A stretch of 64,000 nucleotides of DNA, taken from the NCBI RefSeq assembly GCF_015694735.1, contig NZ_JADQDP010000002.1:868001-932000 (forward strand). The letters are read 5' to 3'. Positions 58,517-64,000 of this stretch are shown here, one piece after another. The translations under genes were made by a program, and so were the position numbers. The notes beneath the pieces are model-generated. The model was not told the DNA's origin. It worked only from the letters and a program-made list of their open reading frames with translations, and ran no database searches. Every line of letters starts with the position of its first letter. Positions within the stretch are counted from its first letter, which is position 1. Origin of the DNA: Hymenobacter properus. GTDB taxonomy: Bacteria; Bacteroidota; Bacteroidia; Cytophagales; Hymenobacteraceae.

Positions 58517-61444
58517 ATGCGGCACTTTACCTTATTTGTTTTATTGCTGCTGAGCATAGGTGCGGCCCGGGCGCAGGCGCCTGCGCCCACTACGGTGAGC
58601 GGCCGCGTAACCGACGGCAAAGACCAGTCGCCGCTTATTGGGGCCAACGTGCTGCTCATTCACCTGCCCGACTCGGTGAAGCGCGGCACGGCCGTCGACA
58701 CCGAGGGCAAGTTTCAGTTCGACAACGTGACGGCCGGGCGCTACGTGCTCGATGCTTCCTTTGTGGGCTATGCCAAGCTGAGCCAGGCCGTGACGGTGAG
58801 CGGCACGCCGGTGCAGCTGGGCACGCTGGCCTTGCAAACGGGCGGCATTCAGCTGAAAGGCGTGGTGGTAACGGGCCAGGCGGCGCAGAGCGTGCAGAAG
58901 GGCGACACCACGCAGTACAACGCCCGCGCTTTCAAAACCAACCCCGACGCCAGCACCGGCGACCTCATCGAGAAGATGCCCGGCGTGGCCCGCGGGGCCG
59001 ACGGCAAGATTCAGGCCCAGGGCGAAAACGTGCAGCAGGTGTTGGTGGACGGCAAGCCCTTCTTCGGCACCGACCCCGACGCGGTGCTGAAAAACCTGCC
59101 CGCCGAAATGGTGGACAAGGTAGAAGTGTTTGACCAGCGCAGCGAGCAGAGCCGCTTTTCGGGCTTCGACGATGGCAACACAACTAAGACCATCAACATC
59201 GTTACGAAGATTGAATTTCGGAACGGCACCTTTGGGCGCGTGCTGGGCGGCGCTGGCCCCGACCATTACCGGGCTAGCGGCAACATCAACAAGTTCAACG
59301 GTAACCAGCGGGTGGCCGTGCTGGCCCAAAGCAACAACGTGAACGAGCAGAACTTCGGCACCGAAGACCTGCTGGGCGTGGTGGGCAACTCCAACACCGG
59401 CGGCGGGGGCCGTGGGGGTGGGGGCGGGCGCGGCCCCGGCAACGGCGGCAACGCCGGCGACTTCCTGGTGAACCAGAGCGGCGGTATCACCACCACCAAC
59501 GCGGCGGGCCTGAACTACTCCAACTCCTGGAACAAGAAGACCGACCTCTCGGCCAGCTACTTCTTCAACCACGCCAACAACGCCCTGACCAGCAGCACCC
59601 AGCGTTACTACGTGGATACGGCCAGCACGCGCTACAACCAGGCCGCCAACGCCCGCAGCCAGAACACCAACCACCGCTTCAACCTGCGGCTGGAGCACAA
59701 AATAGACTCGGCCAACTCCATCCTGTTTCGGCCCCGGTTCAGCTCGCAAATGAACAACTCGAACAGCGTGCTCAACGGCATCACCAGCCGCCGGGGCATC
59801 GAGCAGAGCCGCCTCAACAGCACCTACACCGGCGAAAACAGCGGCATGAACACCGGCGGCGACCTCCTGTTTCGCCACCGCTTTGCCAAGGCGGGCCGCA
59901 CGGCCAGCCTCAGCATTGGGGGCGCTTACAACCAGCGCACCTCCACCACCACGCTGCAAACCGAGGACACAGGCTCGGCGCGGAACAACCTCAACCAGCT
60001 GAGCGACCTCACGCAGCACGGTGGCAACATCAGCGCCAATCTGGCTCTGACAGAGGCCCTTTCGCGGCAAAACATGCTGCAGGCCAGCTACAACATCAAC
60101 TACGCGCCCAACAACAGCAACAAGTACACCTACGACCGGCTGAATGGCGACACCCGGCAGCTGAACGAGGGGCTGAGCAACGTGTTTGATAACTACTACC
60201 TCACGCAGGCGGGCGGCGTCACGTTCCGGCACGTGACGCAGAAGCTGCAGGCCGGTGTGGGGCTCGCCGGCCAATACGCCGAGCTGTACAGCGACGCGCA
60301 GTATCCGCGGCCCAGCATTGGGCGCTACCACTTCGTGAATGTGCTGCCCAACGCCAACGTGAACTACCGCTTCACGCGCCAGAAAAACCTGCGCCTGTTT
60401 TACCGCACCAACACCAACCCGCCCAGCGTGAGCCAGCTGCAGGCCGTGGTGAACAACTCCAACCCGCTGCAGCTCACCATCGGCAACCCCACTCTGCGCC
60501 AGGAATTCCAGCACTCGGTGAACATCCGCTACTCGGTGTCGAACCCCGAGGTGTCGAGCAACTTCTTCGCGCTGCTCTCGGGCTCCTACACCCAGAACCC
60601 GATTTCGAACCGCACCATTGTGGCGGCCCGCGAAACCACCGTGACGCCGGAGGGCGCCCCGCCCGTCACCATTCCGGCCGGCGGCCAGCTCACCCAGCCC
60701 ACCAACCTGAGCCAGCAGTACAACGTGCGCTCGCTGGCCAGCTACGGCCGGCCCATCAAAGCCATCAAAACCAACGTGAACCTGAGCGCCAACGCCGGTT
60801 TCTCCCAAAACCCTGGCCTGGTGAACGGCGGCCTGAACTACGCCCGCGTGCCCTCGTTCGGGGCTGGCCTCACGCTCAGCTCCAACATCAGCGCCAACCT
60901 TGATTTCACGGCCTCCACCACGTCGAGCAAGAACTACGTCATCAACACCCTTCAGACTAAGCTTAACACCAATTACTTCTCGCAGGTGACGCGGGCGCGG
61001 CTGAACTGGATTGTGGGCCCCGGCATCAACATTGCCACCGACCTGGTGCACCAGGCCTACGCGGGCCTCTCGGCCGGCTACAACCAGCAATACGCCCTCT
61101 GGAACGCCAGCATCGGCAAGAAGCTGTTTCCGGGCCAGCGTGGCGAAATCAAGGTTTACGCCTTCGATTTGCTGGGCCAAAACCGCAGCATCTCGCGCAA
61201 CGTGACCGAGGCCTACTACGAAGACGTGCAAACCAACATCCTGCAGCGCTACTTCATGCTGATGTTCACCTACAACATTCGCAGCGGCAACGTGATAGCG
61301 CCCAGTTCAGGTGAGGATGGGGGACGCCAAGGCCGGGGTGAGGGTCGTGGGGAAGGCCGCGGCTTCGGCCGGCCCGATGGTGGCGGTCAGGGCGGCGGCA
61401 TGGGCGGCCCGCCCCCCGGCGGTGGGGGAGGCGGCCCGCAGTAA
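58517..61444 (+). CDS. outer-membrane beta-barrel receptor with Gly-rich C-terminal tail
   Basis: 975 residues from ATG 58517. The signal peptide is LFVLLLLSIGAARAQ. A CarboxypepD_reg-like domain (VSGRVTDGKDQSPLIGANVLLI...FVGYAKLSQAVTV) and a plug-like region (LIEKMPGVARGADGKIQAQGENVQQVLVDGKPFFGTDPDAVLKNLPAEMVDKVEVFDQRSEQSRFSGFDDGNTTKTINIVTK) precede an outer-membrane beta-barrel of the kind found in TonB-receptor-like OMP_b-brl_3 proteins. Two glycine-rich stretches stand out: TGGGGRGGGGGRGPGNGGN (about residue 295) and the tail after the last strand, GRGEGRGFGRPDGGGQGGGMGGPPPGGGGGGPQ. The tail follows where the barrel should end, which is unusual. Confidence 0.9.
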   Translation: MRHFTLFVLLLLSIGAARAQAPAPTTVSGRVTDGKDQSPLIGANVLLIHLPDSVKRGTAVDTEGKFQFDNVTAGRYVLDASFVGYAKLSQAVTVSGTPVQLGTLALQTGGIQLKGVVVTGQAAQSVQKGDTTQYNARAFKTNPDASTGDLIEKMPGVARGADGKIQAQGENVQQVLVDGKPFFGTDPDAVLKNLPAEMVDKVEVFDQRSEQSRFSGFDDGNTTKTINIVTKIEFRNGTFGRVLGGAGPDHYRASGNINKFNGNQRVAVLAQSNNVNEQNFGTEDLLGVVGNSNTGGGGRGGGGGRGPGNGGNAGDFLVNQSGGITTTNAAGLNYSNSWNKKTDLSASYFFNHANNALTSSTQRYYVDTASTRYNQAANARSQNTNHRFNLRLEHKIDSANSILFRPRFSSQMNNSNSVLNGITSRRGIEQSRLNSTYTGENSGMNTGGDLLFRHRFAKAGRTASLSIGGAYNQRTSTTTLQTEDTGSARNNLNQLSDLTQHGGNISANLALTEALSRQNMLQASYNINYAPNNSNKYTYDRLNGDTRQLNEGLSNVFDNYYLTQAGGVTFRHVTQKLQAGVGLAGQYAELYSDAQYPRPSIGRYHFVNVLPNANVNYRFTRQKNLRLFYRTNTNPPSVSQLQAVVNNSNPLQLTIGNPTLRQEFQHSVNIRYSVSNPEVSSNFFALLSGSYTQNPISNRTIVAARETTVTPEGAPPVTIPAGGQLTQPTNLSQQYNVRSLASYGRPIKAIKTNVNLSANAGFSQNPGLVNGGLNYARVPSFGAGLTLSSNISANLDFTASTTSSKNYVINTLQTKLNTNYFSQVTRARLNWIVGPGINIATDLVHQAYAGLSAGYNQQYALWNASIGKKLFPGQRGEIKVYAFDLLGQNRSISRNVTEAYYEDVQTNILQRYFMLMFTYNIRSGNVIAPSSGEDGGRQGRGEGRGEGRGFGRPDGGGQGGGMGGPPPGGGGGGPQ

Positions 61445-61471
61445 GAACGCAGTCGGCACGTCACATCGACC

Positions 61472-61559
61472 GTCATGCTGAGTGCAGCGAAGCATCTTTA
61501 CCGCAGCAGTAAATCAAATTACCATTGCAGTAAAGATGCTTCGCTGCACTCAGCATGAC
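61472..61559. repeat. 29-bp perfect palindromic repeat (family member 3)
   Basis: The arms 61472-61500 and 61531-61559 are exact reverse complements, with a 30-nt loop containing CCGCAGCAGTAAATCAAATTAC. The arm begins GTCATGCTGAGTGCAGCGAA. It shares both arm and loop with the copy at 51641 (opposite orientation), lying 27 bp after the receptor stop. Confidence 0.9.
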
Positions 61560-61651
61560 AACCGAGAGGCGGCTTTTTGCTCAAAAATCAGGTTCTTTGC
61601 AACTTCCGGGCGGGAGGGGGCCGCGGTGGCCGCCTTCCGCCCGTCTTGCTT

Positions 61652-64000
61652 ATGCGAAATTCCGTTGCCCTGTTGCTCGGCCTGAGCCTGCTTCTGATAC
61701 AGTCTGTGGTGGCCCAAACCACCTCGCCCTTGCGTCCCACCGTGCCCGCCGCCCTCGACGTGGCCGGCCTGCACCTTGTGCTGAATGCCGAAGCCCAGCG
61801 CCTGGTGCAGCAAAAGGTAGACGGCCTGAGCCGCCACCAGCCTTCATTCCAGGCTCGGGTGGATTTGGCCGATGCTTCATTCCCCATCATCGACCGGGTA
61901 TTGAAGGAGGAAGGCGTGCCGCTCGACTTTCGCTACCTGGCCCTGCAGGAAAGCGCCCTGATTGGCGACGCCCGCAGCAACCACGAAGCCGTAGGCTACT
62001 GGCAGCTCAAGCAGGAAACCGCCACCGGCCTGGGCCTGACCGTGAACGACGCTGTGGACGAGCGCCAGCACCTGGCGGCCAGCACCCGCGCCGCCGCCCG
62101 CTACCTCAGCCGCAACAACAAACCGCTGCACAACTGGCTCAACGCCCTGCTGAGCTACTACACCGGCCCCGCCGGCGTGCAGCCCTACACGCTGCCTTCT
62201 GATTTCGACGCCACCGAAATGGCCATTACGGAGGCCACCTCGCCCTATGTGCTGGCGTTTTTGGCGCACAAAGTGGTTTTCGAGCCCGCCTGCGGTCTGA
62301 ATCCCAAGCCCGCGCTGCTGCTTCAGGAGTTTCCGGCCGTGGCCGGGCAGCCCCTGGCCGCCCAAGCTGCGGCCCTGCACGTGGACCCCGCCGCCCTGGC
62401 TCTGCACAATCGTTGGCTGCTGGCCGCTACCGTGCCTGCCGACCGGCCCTACACGCTCATTGTGCCCGTGGGCGACGTGACGCAGGCCGCCGGCATTCTG
62501 GCCAACCAGCGCCTGCAAAGCCGCGGTGAGCTGCTGAATGCACCCGCCGTGGCCGGCAACACGGCCGAAGTGCGCATCAACCGCCTGCGCGCCCTCATCG
62601 CCCTACCCGGCGAAACCATGGTGGACCTGGCCCGCCGCGCGCACAAGCGCTTGGGCGAGTTCCTGCGCCACAATGAGATGACCGGCTTCGACAAAGTGGT
62701 GGCCGGCCGCCCGTACTACCTGCAAAGCAAGCGCGACGCGGCCGCCGTGGAATACCATGTGCTGCAGCCCGGCGAAACGGTGTTCGACGTAGCCCAGAAG
62801 TACGGCATGCGCCAGAAAGCCGTGTACAACAAAAACCGCATGGCCCGCAACGAGGAGCTGCGCCCCGGTCGCGTGCTCTGGCTGCAGCACACGCGCCCAC
62901 GCGAAACCGCCATCGAATACCGCGCCCTCACCGAATCGGTGGCCCTGGAGCGCCCCAGCAGCACCCCGACGGCCGCCGAGCGCGAAACCGACGCCTTGGT
63001 AAGCACCGCCAACGAAGCCATTACCCTGCCCCGCCGTGCGGCCACCGAAAGCGGCCAGGTGAAGGTGAAAGTCAAGGTGAAAAGCGAGGACGGCAAAACC
63101 AAGTCCAAGCGCGTAGTGGCCGACGACGCCGACGGCTGGGGCGAAACTCTGGCCACGGCCGCTGCTACCGCGGCTCCGGTTCCCGTTCCGACGCCCGCAG
63201 TAGCTCCGGCTCCTGCGCCGGTAGCCGCCGTGCCTGCGCCCACCCCGCCGGCACCGACACCCGCCCGGCCGGCAGTGGCCAAAGCGACTTACCTGCCGCC
63301 GCCCGCCGCTGCTCCGGCGCCCGCCCCCCTGGCCGACGACCCCGGGGAAATAGATTCGGCCGCGGTGGCCCCTGCGCCGGCGCGCCCCACCACCGTATCC
63401 AAACCCGCCCCCACGCCCAAGCCAGCCCCGGCCAAGGCTGCTGAGCCCGCGCCCACTTACCCGGCGGTTGTGGCGGCTAAGCCAGTAGCTACGGCGCCCG
63501 TGGCGGTAACAAAGCCGACGGCCGTGGCCCCGAAGGCCGCACCCGCCGATGCCACCCACCGCGTCGAGGCCAAGGAAACCGTGTATTCCATCAGCCGTCT
63601 CTACAACATTCCGCCGGCTACGCTGATTGCCATCAACCAGCTTCAGCCGCCCTACGGTTTGGTGCTGGGTCAAACCCTGAAGCTGAAAGCCGCCGAGCCC
63701 GAAGCTGCGCCCGCCGTATCCAAGGCGGCGCCAGTGGCCAAAGCGCCCCAGCAGCCCGCCCCAGCGGCCAGCCAAGCGCCTGCCCCGGCCTCCCAATCCA
63801 GCGGCCGGATTAATCCGGCCATGCTGTACGTGCCCAAGAAAACCAGCCCGGCGGCTGCGGCCGCCGCTGCCACGCCGGCTGCGCCCGTGGCCCCCGCCAG
63901 CCAAGCCACGCACACCGTAGCTAAGGGTGAAACGCTTTATAGCATTGCCCGGCAGTACAAAGTGGCCGTAGCTGATTTGCAGGCCTGGAATGGCAAGGCA
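61652..64000 (+). CDS. LysM lytic transglycosylase (MltD-like), 3' end beyond window
   Basis: 783 codons, open to the window edge. The signal peptide is LLLGLSLLLIQSVVAQ. A lytic transglycosylase domain (about 40-190) has DFRYLALQESALIGDARSNHEAVGYWQLKQETATGLGL with a candidate catalytic Glu in QESAL, then LLSYYTGPAG. A LysM unit near 370-415 (EYHVLQPGETVFDVAQKYGMRQKAVYNKNRM), a second near 635-680 (HRVEAKETVYSISRLYNIPPATLIAINQLQ) and a third at the edge (HTVAKGETLYSIARQYKVAVADLQAWNG) are joined by long Ala/Pro-rich linkers. It likely cleaves peptidoglycan glycan strands in the periplasm. Confidence 0.92.
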   Translation, partial: MRNSVALLLGLSLLLIQSVVAQTTSPLRPTVPAALDVAGLHLVLNAEAQRLVQQKVDGLSRHQPSFQARVDLADASFPIIDRVLKEEGVPLDFRYLALQESALIGDARSNHEAVGYWQLKQETATGLGLTVNDAVDERQHLAASTRAAARYLSRNNKPLHNWLNALLSYYTGPAGVQPYTLPSDFDATEMAITEATSPYVLAFLAHKVVFEPACGLNPKPALLLQEFPAVAGQPLAAQAAALHVDPAALALHNRWLLAATVPADRPYTLIVPVGDVTQAAGILANQRLQSRGELLNAPAVAGNTAEVRINRLRALIALPGETMVDLARRAHKRLGEFLRHNEMTGFDKVVAGRPYYLQSKRDAAAVEYHVLQPGETVFDVAQKYGMRQKAVYNKNRMARNEELRPGRVLWLQHTRPRETAIEYRALTESVALERPSSTPTAAERETDALVSTANEAITLPRRAATESGQVKVKVKVKSEDGKTKSKRVVADDADGWGETLATAAATAAPVPVPTPAVAPAPAPVAAVPAPTPPAPTPARPAVAKATYLPPPAAAPAPAPLADDPGEIDSAAVAPAPARPTTVSKPAPTPKPAPAKAAEPAPTYPAVVAAKPVATAPVAVTKPTAVAPKAAPADATHRVEAKETVYSISRLYNIPPATLIAINQLQPPYGLVLGQTLKLKAAEPEAAPAVSKAAPVAKAPQQPAPAASQAPAPASQSSGRINPAMLYVPKKTSPAAAAAAATPAAPVAPASQATHTVAKGETLYSIARQYKVAVADLQAWNGKA

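Noticed and set aside
58541..61231. 896-codon minus-strand ORF opposite the outer-membrane receptor
   Set aside because: A shadow of the real gene in GC-rich DNA: low-complexity Val/Gly/His-rich translation, no domain, while the plus strand has a full receptor.
63160..63500. Apparent DNA tandem repeat in the LysM gene
   Set aside because: The Ala/Pro-rich coding pattern is irregular at base level, so it is a low-complexity linker rather than a true tandem repeat.
62603..63913. 436-codon minus-strand ORF rich in Gly/Arg
   Set aside because: Antisense of the Ala/Pro linkers of the LysM protein; composition is explained by the opposite strand.

Overview
The window is GC-rich chromosomal DNA from a Bacteroidota bacterium, most likely a Hymenobacter-like member of the Cytophagales (inference; no rRNA is present). 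Support comes from TonB-dependent receptors with carboxypeptidase-regulatory-like N-terminal domains, a DUF4249 lipoprotein, LytS/LytTR two-component pairs, two proteins with type IX secretion (T9SS) C-terminal sorting domains, SPFH, CNNM/CorC and DsbD family genes, and several exact copies of the Bacteroidota -7 promoter element TAnnTTTG.

Layout. 1-909: LytS-type histidine kinase cut by the window edge. 910-4.6 kb: sparse, decayed-looking region with an internally deleted RND membrane-fusion protein, a TetR regulator and a frameshifted lipoprotein. 4.65-11.5 kb: minus-strand cluster of a small membrane protein, DUF4249 lipoprotein, its TonB-dependent receptor, a LytTR regulator/LytS kinase pair and a putative outer-membrane protein. 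11.7-13.3 kb: small hypothetical genes and long gaps. 13.4-22.1 kb: two very large divergent genes, a DUF4011-helicase-nuclease-DUF3320 protein and a 1257-residue protein with a nuclease-like N-terminus, ending beside a tRNA-Arg gene; this is the best candidate for a defence module. 22.3-31 kb: housekeeping and envelope genes (TVP38-like, DUF2167, cystathionine gamma-synthase, SIMPL, DinB-like, metallophosphoesterase, two small outer-membrane proteins, MBL-fold hydrolase). 31.2-34.5 kb: a 44-codon ORF ending in five cysteines, apparently leaderless, upstream of a TonB-dependent receptor. 34.5-38.9 kb: two T9SS paralogues and an OmpA-family lipoprotein. 39.2-42.4 kb: accD, then three glycine-zipper proteins, two with OmpA domains, each with its own terminator. 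42.4-50.7 kb: endonuclease III-like protein, radical SAM protein, gamma-carbonic anhydrase, TM2 protein, CNNM/CBS protein and DsbD. 51.1-61.4 kb: Lrp/AsnC regulator, SPFH protein, glycosyltransferase 9, M16 peptidase, alpha/beta hydrolase, stand-alone SRA-domain protein, O-methyltransferase and a glycine-rich-tailed outer-membrane receptor. 61.65 kb to the end: a LysM lytic transglycosylase cut by the window edge.

The intergenic spaces carry long near-perfect palindromes. Three of them (30986-31090, 51641-51740, 61472-61559) share an arm core and two share a loop sequence in opposite orientations, so they look like one dispersed repeat family. A strong terminator at 50697-50742 carries part of the same core.
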